The notes: generated from the sequence alone by a model not told the origin. Shown: positions 37,277 through 47,115, counted from the stretch's first letter. The stretch: DNA of 64,000 nt from Paractinoplanes ferrugineus (GCF_016862195.1 NZ_BOMM01000070.1:1-64000); one strand, 5' to 3'. Program-made: numbers and translations.

Positions 37277-38872
37277 ATGGTCCGATCGCATCCCCGCGCG
37301 AGCCGTGTCTTAGCTGCCGTCACCGGCGCTCTGCTGCTGGCCGCCTGCTCGTCCACCTCGGCCACGTCAGGACCTTCAGCCGCGAGTTCCACCTTCGTGG
37401 TGGCGACCGCGGGGGAGCCGGACACGTTGAACCCGGTGCTGAACTTCGGTGTCGACGGCGCGTCGCTGATCTTCGACGGCCTGGTCGCCCGGGACGCCAC
37501 GAACACTTTGGTTCCGGCCCTGGCGGCCGAACTACCCGCCGTCTCCGCGGACGGCAAGACGGTGACGGCGAAACTGCGTTCCGGGGTGAGTTTCCACGAC
37601 GGGTCCCCGCTGACCGCCGCGGACGTCGTCTTCACCTATCAGGCGGTGCTGGACCCGAAGGTCGACTCGACCCTGCGTTCCGACCTGGACATGCTGACCA
37701 CGGTCACCGCACCGGATCCGGCCACCGTCGTGTTCACCTTGAAGTACTCGTATGCGCCGTTCTTGCAGCGGCTGACCCTGGGTATCGTTCCGGCCAAGGC
37801 GCTGACCGGCCAGGACATCAACAAGGCCGGCTTCAACCGGCAACCGATCGGCACCGGCCCGTACAAGGTGGAATCCTGGACCGCCGGGGACCGCCTCGTG
37901 CTCGCCGCCAACGACACCTACTGGGGTGGCAAGCCCGCCAACCGCAAGCTGATCGTCGCCTTCGTCGCCGACGACAACGTCCGGGCCCAGCGGATGCGCG
38001 CGGGGGAGTTCGACGCCGCCGAGCTGGCACCGAAGCTCGCCGCCGGCTTCGACAACGCCACCGGCTACACCGTGCAGCGGGTACCGACCGCCGACTACCG
38101 CGGTGTGATGCTGCCGCTGACCAACCCGGTCACCGCGGACCCTGCCGTCCGTAAGGCCCTCGCCGTCGGGGTCGACCGCGCCGCCATGGTGACCGGCATC
38201 CTCGCCGGGGCGGGTGAACCGGCCTTCGGGCCGATCCCGCCGACCTCCGAGTACGCCGACGGGTCGGCGGCCGGCAACCCTTCGGCCGACCCGGCGGCGG
38301 CGACCGCGCTGCTCGACGCGGCCGGCTGGACGCCCGGCCCGGACGGGATCCGGGCCAAGGCCGGGCGGCAGGCGGCTTTCACGCTCATGTACCCGGCCAG
38401 CGACAGCCTGCGCAAGGAACTCGCCCTGGCCGTCACCGCGGACGCGAAGAAGGTCGGCATCAAGGTCAATCCGGAGGGCCTGACCTGGGACGCCATCGAC
38501 ACCCGGATCACCCGGGACGCGCTGCTGATGGGGTTCGGCACCCCGTATGACCCGGACTTCGTGTCCTACAAGCTGTTCGGGTCGGTGTTCGCCGCGCAGG
38601 GCTACTTCAACCCCGGCAGCTACAAGTCCCCGATCGCTGACAAAGCCCTGCAGGACGGCCGTGACCAGGCCGACCCGGCCGAGCGCAAAGCCGCCTACGC
38701 CACGTTCCAGCAGCAACTGGCCGCCGACGCCCCGTGGGTGTTCCTCACCTACCTCAAGCACACCTACGTGGTGAAGGCCGGTATCACCGGGGTCAGCCCG
38801 CGGGTCGAGGCGCACGAGCACGACGTGGCCAACAGTCTGTGGTGGAACATCAACACTTGGACCCGTTCGTGA
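37277..38872 (+). CDS. SBP family 5 (NikA/DppA-like) binding lipoprotein
   Basis: 531 aa from ATG 37277, chosen because the signal peptide begins there (MVRSHPRASRVLAAVTGALLLAACSS, lipobox LLAAC). The family-5 pattern is clear: GEPDTLNPVL, LRSGVSFHDGSPLTAADVVFTYQAVLD, IGTGPYKVESW, RKALAVGVDR. These proteins bind peptides or, in NikA-like members, nickel chelates. The Nur-type operator upstream favours nickel. It heads a five-gene import operon whose members overlap by a few bases. Confidence 0.82.
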   Translation: MVRSHPRASRVLAAVTGALLLAACSSTSATSGPSAASSTFVVATAGEPDTLNPVLNFGVDGASLIFDGLVARDATNTLVPALAAELPAVSADGKTVTAKLRSGVSFHDGSPLTAADVVFTYQAVLDPKVDSTLRSDLDMLTTVTAPDPATVVFTLKYSYAPFLQRLTLGIVPAKALTGQDINKAGFNRQPIGTGPYKVESWTAGDRLVLAANDTYWGGKPANRKLIVAFVADDNVRAQRMRAGEFDAAELAPKLAAGFDNATGYTVQRVPTADYRGVMLPLTNPVTADPAVRKALAVGVDRAAMVTGILAGAGEPAFGPIPPTSEYADGSAAGNPSADPAAATALLDAAGWTPGPDGIRAKAGRQAAFTLMYPASDSLRKELALAVTADAKKVGIKVNPEGLTWDAIDTRITRDALLMGFGTPYDPDFVSYKLFGSVFAAQGYFNPGSYKSPIADKALQDGRDQADPAERKAAYATFQQQLAADAPWVFLTYLKHTYVVKAGITGVSPRVEAHEHDVANSLWWNINTWTRS

Positions 38873-39879
38873 CCCAGGCACCGCCGGCACGCCGACGGCG
38901 CGGGCTCGCCGGAGCGGGCGCGGTGGTCCGCCGCCGGCTGCTGGTCGCCGTGCCGGTGCTGATCGCGACCAGCATCGGGATGTTCCTGCTGGGCGCAGCC
39001 TCGCCCATCGACCCGGCCAAGCAGTACGCCGGCGCAGCCGCGTTCACCGCCACGAGTGAGAACCTCGACCAGATCCGCGCGAACTGGGGTGTCGACGACC
39101 CGCTGCCGGTGCAGTACGCCCGCTGGGTCGGCAACCTGCTTCAGGGTGATCTGGGCTGGTCCACGAGCCGGCACGAGCCGGTCACCGCGGTCCTCGGCGC
39201 CCGGGCCGGCTGGACCCTGCTGCTGGTGAGCACCGCCCTGGCCGTCGTGCTGGTGTCCAGCCTCGTGCTCGGCACGCTGGCCGCGTACCGCAGGGGTGGT
39301 CTGTTCGATCGTGGCCTGCGGGCCGCGGCCTATGCGGTCGAGGCCATGCCGGTGTTCTGGCTCGGCCTGGCCGCGATCGCGGTGTTCGCCCTGAGCCTGG
39401 GCTGGCTGCCCGCCGGCGGCCTGACCGAGGTCACCGCCACCACCACGTCGGCCGCGGACGTGGCCCGGCATCTGATCCTGCCGGTCGGGGTCCTGGCGGT
39501 GTCGCAGGCGCCGTGGTTCCTGCTGTTCGTGCGGGACTCGGTCGCCGAGAGTCTGCGCGACGACCACGTCCTCGCTGCGAAAGCCCGGGGCCTGCCCGGG
39601 CGGACCGTGCTGTTTGGACATGCGCTGCGGACCGCGCTGCTGCCGTTCCTGACCCTGATCGGCACCCACCTGCCCGAGCTGGTCGGTGGCGCGGTGCTGG
39701 TGGAGACGGTGTTCTCGCTGCCCGGGTTGGGTGCGGTCACCGTGCAGGCCGCATTGGGCAGCGACTTCCCCCTGCTGGCCGCGATCACTCTGGTCACCAC
39801 CGCCGTCGTGCTGACCGCGAACCTGCTCACAGACCTGGCCTACACCGCCGCCGACCCGAGGGTGCGCCTCGATGGCTGA
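38869..39879 (+). CDS. ABC permease, NikB/DppB type
   Basis: 336 aa from GTG 38869 (GTGA overlap with the binding-protein stop). Six or so helices; characteristic segments are DDPLPVQYARWVGNLLQGDLG, the EAA-type loop AAKARGLPGRTVLFGHALRTALLP and ETVFSLPGLG. It pairs with the next gene to form the membrane channel of the nickel/oligopeptide-type importer. Confidence 0.85.
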   Translation: MTQAPPARRRRGLAGAGAVVRRRLLVAVPVLIATSIGMFLLGAASPIDPAKQYAGAAAFTATSENLDQIRANWGVDDPLPVQYARWVGNLLQGDLGWSTSRHEPVTAVLGARAGWTLLLVSTALAVVLVSSLVLGTLAAYRRGGLFDRGLRAAAYAVEAMPVFWLGLAAIAVFALSLGWLPAGGLTEVTATTTSAADVARHLILPVGVLAVSQAPWFLLFVRDSVAESLRDDHVLAAKARGLPGRTVLFGHALRTALLPFLTLIGTHLPELVGGAVLVETVFSLPGLGAVTVQAALGSDFPLLAAITLVTTAVVLTANLLTDLAYTAADPRVRLDG

Positions 39880-40744
39880 GCTGACCCTGCGCCGCACCCG
39901 GTTGCCCCGCCTGCGCCTGCGGCCCGGCCGCCTCGGTGTCACCATCGCCACGACTGTGCTGGTGCTGGCCGTGGCCGCTTGCCTGTTTGCCCCGCTGCTG
40001 TGGCCGCTGGACCAGAGCGCCGTCAACCTCGCCCGCATCCGGCTGGCGCCGTCGTGGGCCCATCCGGCCGGCACCGATGACCTCGGCCGTGACGTCGCCC
40101 ACCGCACCCTCTACGGCCTGCGGGTCTCCCTGCTCGTCGGTGCCGTCGCCGCACTGGTCGCCACCGTGATCGGCGGGATCGTCGGCGGCATCGCGGGCAC
40201 CCTCGGCGGCCGGGTGGACCGGTTGCTGATGCGGATCGTTGACACCGTCGCCGCGCTGCCGCACCTGCTGCTGGGCATCTTCATCGTGGCGATGCTGCGG
40301 CCCAGCCTCGGCGCAGTCATCCTGTCCGTCGGACTGACCCACTGGCTGTCCACCGCCCGGATCGTGCGTTCCGAACTGCTCAGCCTGCGCACCCGGCCGT
40401 TCATCGACGCCGCCATCAGCGGCGGCGCCGGCCGACTGCGCGTGCTGACCCGGCACCTGCTGCCGCACGTCCTGCCGAAACTGGCCCTGGCCACCACCCT
40501 GATGGTGCCGCACGCGGTCTGGCACGAGACCGCCCTGTCGTTCCTCGGCCTCGGCCTGCCACCGCACCTGGCCTCCCTCGGCAACATGATCAACGACGGG
40601 CAGGGCTCGCTGCTCACCGGCGCCTGGTGGGCCAGCCTCATGCCCGGCCTGGTCATCGTCATCGTCACCCTCGCCCTCGCGGCGGTCGTCGCCCGCTGGC
40701 GCGACCGCCTCGACCCCCGCGTCCGAGCGGAGCTGCAGCTGTGA
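39872..40744 (+). CDS. ABC permease, NikC/DppC type
   Basis: 290 aa from ATG 39872, overlapping the previous gene by 8 bp. It has the N-terminal helix, GTDDLGRDV, the SLLVGAVAALVATVIGGIVGGIAG helix pair, the EAA loop AISGGAGRLRVLTRHLLPHVLPKL and ALSFLGLGLPP. This is the standard second permease of the operon. Confidence 0.86.
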   Translation: MAELTLRRTRLPRLRLRPGRLGVTIATTVLVLAVAACLFAPLLWPLDQSAVNLARIRLAPSWAHPAGTDDLGRDVAHRTLYGLRVSLLVGAVAALVATVIGGIVGGIAGTLGGRVDRLLMRIVDTVAALPHLLLGIFIVAMLRPSLGAVILSVGLTHWLSTARIVRSELLSLRTRPFIDAAISGGAGRLRVLTRHLLPHVLPKLALATTLMVPHAVWHETALSFLGLGLPPHLASLGNMINDGQGSLLTGAWWASLMPGLVIVIVTLALAAVVARWRDRLDPRVRAELQL

Positions 40745-41688
40745 CCACCACCGTGTGTACCTCGACGATGCTGGCCATCAGCGACCTGACCGTACGGTTC
40801 CGGCTGCCCGGCGCCATCGTGCACGCCGTCACCGCCATCAGTCTCACCGTTGCCCCGGGCGAACTGCTGGCTGTGGTAGGGGAGTCCGGCTGCGGCAAGT
40901 CCGTCCTCGCCCACGCCCTGCTCGGTCTGCTGCCCGCCAACGCCACCGTCAGCGGGACCGCACTGCTGCACGGCGATGGCGCACCGGTCGACCTGCTCGC
41001 CGCCGACGAAAAAACCATGGCCCGCACGGTACGGGGACGCCGCGTCGGCCTGGTCCCGCAGAGCCCGGCCACCGCGCTGACGCCGGTCCGCACCGGCCGG
41101 CACCTCCTGCAAGAAACCCTGCGCGCCCACAGCCGAGCCCGCACCGACGCCGAGACGGTAGCCGCCGGAGTCGGACTCGCCCCGGCCGACCTCGACCTGT
41201 ATCCACACGAACTGTCCGGAGGGATGGCCCAGCGCCTCGCGACAGCGCTGGCGCTGGCGCCGGATCCGCCGCTGCTGCTGGCCGACGAACCCACCTCGGG
41301 ACTCGACCGGCCGCTGGTCGACGCGACCCTGGACCTGTTGCGGGCCCGCTGCGATGACGGCGCCGCGGTCATCCTGATCACCCATGACCTGGCCGCGGCG
41401 GAACGGGTCGCCGACACCGTCGCGGTCATGTACGCCAGTCGCATCGTCGAACACCGGCCTGCCCTGGAGTTCTTCGCCGGGCCCCGGCACCCGTACGCCC
41501 ACGCCCTGCTCGACGCGCTGCCCGACCGTTCCTTCGCGCCGATCCCCGGCCACCCGCCGATGCTGACCGACCTGCCGGCCGGCTGCGCCTTCGCGCCGCG
41601 CTGCCCGTACGCCTCGATCGACTGCGGCACTCAGCCGAGCCGCGACCGCGGCGTGGCTTGCCACCACCCGATGGGAGCCCGGCTGTGA
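40741..41688 (+). CDS. ABC ATP-binding protein, NikD/DppD type
   Basis: 315 aa from GTG 40741 (overlaps previous stop); ATG 40768 is an alternative. Walker A GESGCGKSVLA, signature LSGGMAQRLATALAL, Walker B LLLADEPTSGLD, H-loop ITHD. The C-terminal Cys-rich tail GCAFAPRCPYASIDCGTQP is typical of oligopeptide/nickel ATPases and can hold an Fe-S cluster in some. First ATPase of the operon. Confidence 0.86.
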   Translation: MTTTVCTSTMLAISDLTVRFRLPGAIVHAVTAISLTVAPGELLAVVGESGCGKSVLAHALLGLLPANATVSGTALLHGDGAPVDLLAADEKTMARTVRGRRVGLVPQSPATALTPVRTGRHLLQETLRAHSRARTDAETVAAGVGLAPADLDLYPHELSGGMAQRLATALALAPDPPLLLADEPTSGLDRPLVDATLDLLRARCDDGAAVILITHDLAAAERVADTVAVMYASRIVEHRPALEFFAGPRHPYAHALLDALPDRSFAPIPGHPPMLTDLPAGCAFAPRCPYASIDCGTQPSRDRGVACHHPMGARL

Positions 41689-42350
41689 TCACCGCCGAGG
41701 GCATCACCGTCACCTACGGCCGCCGCCGCGTCCTCGACGGCGTGTCGCTGAGCATCATGCGGGGTGAGACGGTCGGGCTGCGTGGCCCGTCCGGCGCGGG
41801 CAAGTCCACCCTGCTGCGGGTCCTCGCCCTGCTGCACCGCCCAGCCGCCGGCACGATCAGCATCGACGACACGGCAATCGCCGGCACCCGGTACGCGGTC
41901 CCGGCCGCCGTCCGCACCCGCATCGGCGTGCTCTTCCAGAGCCCCCGCGCCGCCGCCGACCCACGACTATCCCTGGCCGACCTCATCGCCGAACCCCTAC
42001 GCGTCGCCCGGCACCCACGGGAAACCGTCACCAGACGGGTCGCCGAACTCGCCGACACCGTCGGACTGACCACCGACCTGCTGACCCGCCGACCGCACGC
42101 CGTCAGCGACGGCCAACTGCAACGCGCCTGCCTGGCCCGGACCTTCGCCCACACCCCGGACTACCTGCTCTGCGACGAAGCCACCACCATGCTCGACGCG
42201 GCCACCCAAGCGCTGATCGCTACCGTCATCACCGCCTACCAGCAACGCCACAACGCCGGCGTCCTGATCGTCAGCCACGACCCCGCGCTGATGACCCGCT
42301 GGGCCGACCGCACACTCGACCTGGCCGATCTGCCGGCCGTCGCCCGCTGA
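41685..42350 (+). CDS. ABC ATP-binding protein, NikE type (short)
   Basis: 221 aa from GTG 41685 (GTGA overlap). Walker A GPSGAGKSTLL and Walker B YLLCDEATTMLD are present. Oddities: the signature is VSDGQLQRACLARTF instead of LSGGQ, and Walker B has DEAT for the usual DEPT. It ends early, without the Cys tail of its partner. A heterodimer with one degenerate site is plausible. Confidence 0.82.
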   Translation: MITAEGITVTYGRRRVLDGVSLSIMRGETVGLRGPSGAGKSTLLRVLALLHRPAAGTISIDDTAIAGTRYAVPAAVRTRIGVLFQSPRAAADPRLSLADLIAEPLRVARHPRETVTRRVAELADTVGLTTDLLTRRPHAVSDGQLQRACLARTFAHTPDYLLCDEATTMLDAATQALIATVITAYQQRHNAGVLIVSHDPALMTRWADRTLDLADLPAVAR

Positions 42351-42901
42351 TGCTCGAGACCTACACCGGCCCGCTCCTGCCGCCGACTCTGCTCGACGAC
42401 CTCACCGGCGTCTACACACAGGTGTTCAGCGCTCCACCGTGGCACGAAGACGCCGCAGCAGCACAGGCATTCCGGCAACGGCTGACCACCGACGCCAGCA
42501 GCGACGGATTCCGGGCGGTCGTCGCCCGCACCGGCACCCGGGTCGATGGGTTCGCAACCGGCCGGCTCACCCACACCCCGCTTCCGGCCGAGCGGGCCTA
42601 CCCCAGGGTGACCAGCCAGCTCGGTGAGATCCGCACCAGCGAGCTGCTCGACGGGGCCTTCGAGGTCGACGAACTCGCCGTAATGCCGACGGCTCGCGGA
42701 CGGGGACTGGGGCGGCGCTTGCTCCACCTGATCACTCAGACCGCGCCGCAGCGCCGGGCCTGGCTGCTGACCGCACGGCACGCCGGCGAAACCGTGGCGT
42801 TCTACCGGGGCATGGGATGGCATGAGGTCGACCCGCTTCCGCAGGCCGTCAACGACATCGTGGTGTTCCTGGCACCATGGCACTCACAGGCTACGGGTTG
42901 A
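42350..42901 (+). CDS. GNAT acetyltransferase at the end of the Nik-like operon
   Basis: 183 aa. The start overlaps the preceding stop (TGATG), so it is part of the import operon. Acetyl-CoA site: DELAVMPTARGRGLGRRLL. Near the N-terminus it has YTQVFSAPPWHED, closely matching YRQCFSAPPWNET of the GNAT at 54265, so the two are paralogues kept in two different metal-import loci. Possible role: acetylation of a metal chelator or its toxic analogue; the substrate is unknown. Confidence 0.8.
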   Translation: MLETYTGPLLPPTLLDDLTGVYTQVFSAPPWHEDAAAAQAFRQRLTTDASSDGFRAVVARTGTRVDGFATGRLTHTPLPAERAYPRVTSQLGEIRTSELLDGAFEVDELAVMPTARGRGLGRRLLHLITQTAPQRRAWLLTARHAGETVAFYRGMGWHEVDPLPQAVNDIVVFLAPWHSQATG

Positions 42902-43017
42902 GGCGGGGTGGTGCGTCCACCTCGGTACCGGCGGTCGAGCGCATGCCTGCGGCATCCGATGACGTTCGCGGGCGGGATGGCCCGAGCCGCTGAAGGCGGC
43001 CCGTCGGTAGACTGCAG

Positions 43018-43206
43018 GCGCAGTCGGTTCGCCCGCTCAGCCAGGCCGGGCGTCGTAAGAGGGAACCCGGTGTAAATCCGGGACTGCCCCGCAGCGGTGA
43101 GTGGGAACGACCGCCGTCAGAAACGCACTGGACCTGCGCACGGGTCTGGGAAGCGACGGCCAGTAGGCAAGAACGAGCGCCCACGAGTCCGAAGACCTGC
43201 CACTGC
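43018..43206 (+). ncRNA. Cobalamin riboswitch upstream of a MerR/B12 regulator
   Basis: Plus-strand order: AGGGAACCCGGTGTAAATCC, GACTGCCCCGCAGCGGTGAG, the P6 region with GGGAAGCGACGGCCAGTAGG, then GAGTCCGAAGACCTGCC. Complete aptamer of about 142 nt between first and last block. It shares a 26-base identical block with the metE and nrdA riboswitches. Confidence 0.9.
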
Positions 43207-43259
43207 CTACGCATCGGTCGGTGCGTGGTCTTTTCGGTGACCTCGAGGGCGGGTCGGCG

Positions 43260-44174
43260 GTGACAGACAGCATCTTTCCTCAGCATGCCCCGAACACGTC
43301 CGGTGAGCGGGCCGACCCTGGTCTGGCGGCCGGAGCGCTCGCCCGCCGGCTGGGAGTCGCAACGACGACCCTGCGGACCTGGCATCAGCGGTACGGGCTG
43401 GGGCCGTCCGGTCACCAGGCCGGTCGACATCGTCGTTACACGCCGCATGACGTCGCCGCCCTGACCGAGATGGCCCGGTTGACCACCCGCGGCGTCCCGG
43501 CCGCCGAGGCCGCCCGGCAGGCTCGCCGACAGACGACTCCGTGGCCCGCCGACCATCCGGCTCTCGACCGGGGCACCGAGGCCGCGGCCCGGAGGATCGC
43601 TCGTGCCGCCCGCCGCCTGGACGTGCTGACCTTACGTGAGACCCTCACCGCCGCCGTCGCGTCGCAGGGGGTGGTGCACACCTGGCACGCCCTTGCCGGG
43701 CCGGCCTTCGTCCACATCAGCCAGGCCGGATACGGCGAGCCGCACAAGGCTGTCGCCCGAAGGGTCCTCGGCCGTTGCCTCAGCGAGGTCTTCGCCGCGG
43801 TGCCCCGTCCGCCGGCCGGGTCAGCGGCGCCGGTGATGCTCGTCGCCGTGGACACCCGCCGCGACGTCGCCGCGCTCGACGCCCTGGCGGCAGCCCTGGC
43901 CGAGCGCGGCGTGGGCTCGGTGCACCTGGGCGCGGATCTGCCGCCCGGCGCTCTCACCGACGTCGCCGGGCAGATCCGACCAACCGTTGTCGTCGTGTGG
44001 AGCCACTCCTGGCGGGAGGACATCTCACAGCTGATCGCCGCGCTGAGTACCGTGCCGCAATGGCAGCCGGTCATCGTGACCGCGGGCGGCGCGTGGCCGG
44101 TCGGCCACGGCGTGCTCTGCCCGACCCTCGCGGACACCGTCGCGGCGGTCGCCGGGCTGATCGATGGTCCGTAG
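43260..44174 (+). CDS. MerR-type regulator with B12-binding-like domain (CarH-like)
   Basis: 304 aa from GTG 43260, chosen as the first start after GAGGGCGGG; ATG 43221 would run back towards the riboswitch. The N-terminal winged HTH has AGALARRLGVATTTLRTWHQRYGLGPSGHQAGRHRRY, followed by a helical domain and a C-terminal Rossmann-type cobalamin-binding-like domain (MLVAVDTRRDVAALDALAAAL...HLGADLPPG). Such proteins are light- or cobalamin-responsive repressors. The DxHxxG cobalamin motif is not clearly visible, so B12 binding is uncertain. Unusual because the gene itself sits behind a cobalamin riboswitch. Confidence 0.72.
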   Translation: MTDSIFPQHAPNTSGERADPGLAAGALARRLGVATTTLRTWHQRYGLGPSGHQAGRHRRYTPHDVAALTEMARLTTRGVPAAEAARQARRQTTPWPADHPALDRGTEAAARRIARAARRLDVLTLRETLTAAVASQGVVHTWHALAGPAFVHISQAGYGEPHKAVARRVLGRCLSEVFAAVPRPPAGSAAPVMLVAVDTRRDVAALDALAAALAERGVGSVHLGADLPPGALTDVAGQIRPTVVVVWSHSWREDISQLIAALSTVPQWQPVIVTAGGAWPVGHGVLCPTLADTVAAVAGLIDGP

Positions 44175-44539
44175 GGTGGACGCCGCCGATGGAGAGGAGG
44201 CCGCTTCGATGACCGTGCCGCCGTAGAATCTCCGGTCAGGACGCAGCGCAGGCGCGGACCCGGACGGCGCTGCCCGGGTTGATCACGCCGATCCCGGGGT
44301 CTGTCGGGAGCCGCTTGCCTTGTCCTCGCGGATCCCGCGGAAGTGCGGCAACGACGCTGGATGATCGCCGACAACGCGCCCGGCTCGCCTGGCGAGCGAG
44401 CGGCGACGCCCGCCGAACGAGCGGCGACGCCCGCCGAACGACTGCGTCAGACACCAGGCTCACCGGATCAGCCGGTCACTCCAGGAGTGAGGGCCGGACG
44501 GGCCGCGGCAACGGCCCGCCCGGCACCGGGGAAGGGGGA
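44175..44539. other. Convergent intergenic region, no gene seen
   Basis: 365 bases between the MerR/B12 gene and the end of metE. It contains a 21-bp tandem repeat at 44400-44441 and Arg/Ala-type spurious frames. No convincing gene or hairpin stands out. Confidence 0.5.
44400..44441. repeat. Two tandem 21-bp repeats
   Basis: The unit GCGGCGACGCCCGCCGAACG plus one base occurs at 44400-44420 and 44421-44441 without mismatch. Short, intergenic, of no known function. Confidence 0.85.
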
Positions 44540-46789
44540 TCAGCCGCCGCGGACCACTGCCGCCGCCGCGACCAGGCGTTTGAGGGAGGCCTCGACTTCG
44601 GCGTAGCCGCGGGTCTTCAGGCCGCAGTCAGGGTTGACCCACAGCCGCTGGGCGGGAACAGCCGCGACGGCCCGGCGTAGCGAGCCGATCACCTCGTCGT
44701 GTGACGGCACCCGCGGTGAGTGGATGTCCCACACGCCCGGGCCGACACCGCGGCGGTAGCCGATGGCGGCGAGGTCGTCGAGGACCTCCATCTTGGAGCG
44801 GGACGCCTCGATGCTGGTGACGTCGGCGTCGAGCGCGTCGATGGCGGTGATGACTTCGCCGAACTCGGAGTAGCACAGGTGGGTGTGTACCTGGGTGTCG
44901 TCGGCGACACCGCTGGTGGCCAGCCGGAACGCGCCGACCGCCCAGTCCAGGTAGGCCTTCTGGTCGGCCTTGCGCAGTGGCAAGGTTTCCCGCAGGGCCG
45001 GCTCGTCGACCTGGATCACCGTGATGCCGGCCGTCTCCAGGTCGTGGCACTCGTCGCGCAGGGCCAGGGCGACCTGGTCGGCGGTGTCCGCGAGCGGCTG
45101 GTCGGTGCGGACGAACGACCAGGCCAGGATGGTGACCGGGCCGGTGAGCATGCCCTTGACCGGCTTGGCGGTCAGCGACTGCGCGAACGTCGACCACTCG
45201 ACCGTCATCGGCCGACGCCGGGCCACGTCGCCGTAGATGATCGGCGGGCGCACGCACCGGGACCCGTACGACTGCACCCAGCCCAGGTCGGTGGCGGCGA
45301 AACCGTCGAGTTGCTCGCCGAAGTACTGCACCATGTCGTTGCGCTCGGGCTCGCCGTGCACCAGGACGTCCAGGCCCAACGCCTCCTGCAGCCGGATGAC
45401 GTGCTCGACCTCCTTGCGCATGAGGGCGGCGTATCCGGCGTCGTCGAGGGTGCCTGCCCGTAGTGCGGCGCGGGCCTGGCGCAGCTCGGCGGTCTGCGGG
45501 AACGAGCCGATGGTGGTGGTGGGCAGGTCCGGCAGGCCGAGCCGGGCCTGCTGGGCGGCGGCCCGCTCCGGGTAGGCGCCGCGCTGCCGGTCCGCCGGGC
45601 TCAGCCCGGCGAGCCGGGCCCGGACCTCGTCGTGCCGCCACGCTGCCGGGGTCGCGGGCAGCGGATCGGGCAGGTGGGCGGTGCCGTCGCGCAGCGCCTG
45701 GCCGAGCAGGACCACCTCGTCGACCTTCTGCCGGGCGAACGCGAGCCGGGCGACCAGATCCGCGTCGAGACGGGTCTCGGCCGACAGGTCGACCGGAACG
45801 TGCAGCAGCGAACATGAGGTGGAGACGGCGACGTGGTCGGCCAGCCCGGTGACGGTCGCACCGGTCGTCGCCGCGGCGTGCAGATCCGTACGCCAGATGT
45901 TGTGCCCGTCGACCAGCCCGGCCACGATCGTCTTGCCGCGCAGCGGCCCGGCCGCGGCGAGCCGGACCAGGTTGCCCTGGCCGGCGACCAGGTCGAGGCC
46001 GAGGGCCTCGATCGGGGTGTCGAGCAGGGCGGGCAGGGCGTCGCCGAGTTCGCCGAAGTAGGTGGCCACGAAGATCTGCGGCCGCCGTTCGAGGCCGCCG
46101 AGGCGGTGGTAGACCGCGCGCAGGGCCTCGATCTCCTGCGGTGTGCGGTCGGTGACGTAGGCCGGTTCGTCCAGCTGCACCCAGGGCACGCCGGCGTCAG
46201 CGAGCCGGCCCAGGATCTCCGCGTACGTGTCGGTCAGTTCGCCGAGGCGGTCGAACGGCCGCCCGCTCGACTCCGACGTCTTGGCCAGCAACAGGAACGT
46301 GGCCGGCCCGACCAGCACCGGGCGAGTGGTGATGCCGAGCGCGGCGGCCTCGGCGTACTCCCGGAGGGGTTTGCCGGGCCGGGCCTGGAAGGTGGTGTCG
46401 TCGGCGATCTCGGGGACCAGGTAGTGGTAGTTGGTGTCGAACCACTTGGTCAGCTCGAGCGCGGGCTCGGCGTCAACGCCCCGGGCCATGGCGAAGTAGG
46501 TGTCCAGGTCCGACAGACCCAGCCGGTCGAACCGGTCCGGGATCGCACCGACGGCGACAGCGGTGTCCAGGACGTGGTCGTAGAACGAGAACGTGTTCGA
46601 CGGGATGGCGTCGAGGCGGGCGTTGCGCAGCGTCTGCCACACCTCGGCCCGCAGCCCGGCGGCGGTCTGCTCGAGGGCGGCGGCGTCGATCGTGCCGGCC
46701 CAGTAGGCCTCGACGGCCTTCTTCAGTTCCCGGTTCGCGCCGATGCGCGGGTAGCCGAGCACGGTGCTCTGCCCGAATGCGGTGTTCAC
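44540..46789 (-). CDS. metE: Cobalamin-independent methionine synthase MetE
   Basis: 749 aa from GTG 46789, preceded by GAAGGA. The methyltransferase joins 5-methyl-tetrahydropteroyl-triglutamate to homocysteine without B12. The N-terminus TVLGYPRIGANRELKKAVE is typical. The zinc site is in HTHLCYSEF and the C-terminal NPDCGLKTRGY. Substrate loop WSFVRTDQP and QVDEPALRE are also standard. The upstream cobalamin riboswitch means it is made when B12 is scarce, replacing MetH. Confidence 0.95.
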   Translation of the reverse strand: MNTAFGQSTVLGYPRIGANRELKKAVEAYWAGTIDAAALEQTAAGLRAEVWQTLRNARLDAIPSNTFSFYDHVLDTAVAVGAIPDRFDRLGLSDLDTYFAMARGVDAEPALELTKWFDTNYHYLVPEIADDTTFQARPGKPLREYAEAAALGITTRPVLVGPATFLLLAKTSESSGRPFDRLGELTDTYAEILGRLADAGVPWVQLDEPAYVTDRTPQEIEALRAVYHRLGGLERRPQIFVATYFGELGDALPALLDTPIEALGLDLVAGQGNLVRLAAAGPLRGKTIVAGLVDGHNIWRTDLHAAATTGATVTGLADHVAVSTSCSLLHVPVDLSAETRLDADLVARLAFARQKVDEVVLLGQALRDGTAHLPDPLPATPAAWRHDEVRARLAGLSPADRQRGAYPERAAAQQARLGLPDLPTTTIGSFPQTAELRQARAALRAGTLDDAGYAALMRKEVEHVIRLQEALGLDVLVHGEPERNDMVQYFGEQLDGFAATDLGWVQSYGSRCVRPPIIYGDVARRRPMTVEWSTFAQSLTAKPVKGMLTGPVTILAWSFVRTDQPLADTADQVALALRDECHDLETAGITVIQVDEPALRETLPLRKADQKAYLDWAVGAFRLATSGVADDTQVHTHLCYSEFGEVITAIDALDADVTSIEASRSKMEVLDDLAAIGYRRGVGPGVWDIHSPRVPSHDEVIGSLRRAVAAVPAQRLWVNPDCGLKTRGYAEVEASLKRLVAAAAVVRGG

Positions 46790-46927
46790 CTGCAGGGGTC
46801 CTTCCCTCGAAGTGCCCGACGACACCGAAGGAGGAAAGGAGGAAGGACGGGTACGGCGAAGCACCCGCTTCCGCCCTGACCCTCCCGAGGGGTCGCCGGC
46901 GGCGCACACCGGACGGTGTGCGCAGTG

Positions 46928-47115
46928 CGGGCAGGTCTTCGGACTCGCGGGCACGACCGGAATCCCGGTCTCCTACTGGCCGTCGCTTCCCAGACCCGTA
47001 CACAGGTCCAGTGCTTCATGACGGCGGTCGTTCCCACTCACCGCTGCGGGGCAGTCCCGGTCTTGCACCGGGTTCCCTCTTACGACGCCCACTCTGGCCG
47101 ACCGGGCGAACCAAC
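46928..47115 (-). ncRNA. Cobalamin riboswitch of metE
   Basis: Minus strand order: AGGGAACCCGGTGCAAGACC, GACTGCCCCGCAGCGGTGAG, GGGAAGCGACGGCCAGTAGG, GAGTCCGAAGACCTGCC. All cobalamin-aptamer blocks are present. About 140 bases upstream of the metE start. Confidence 0.92.
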
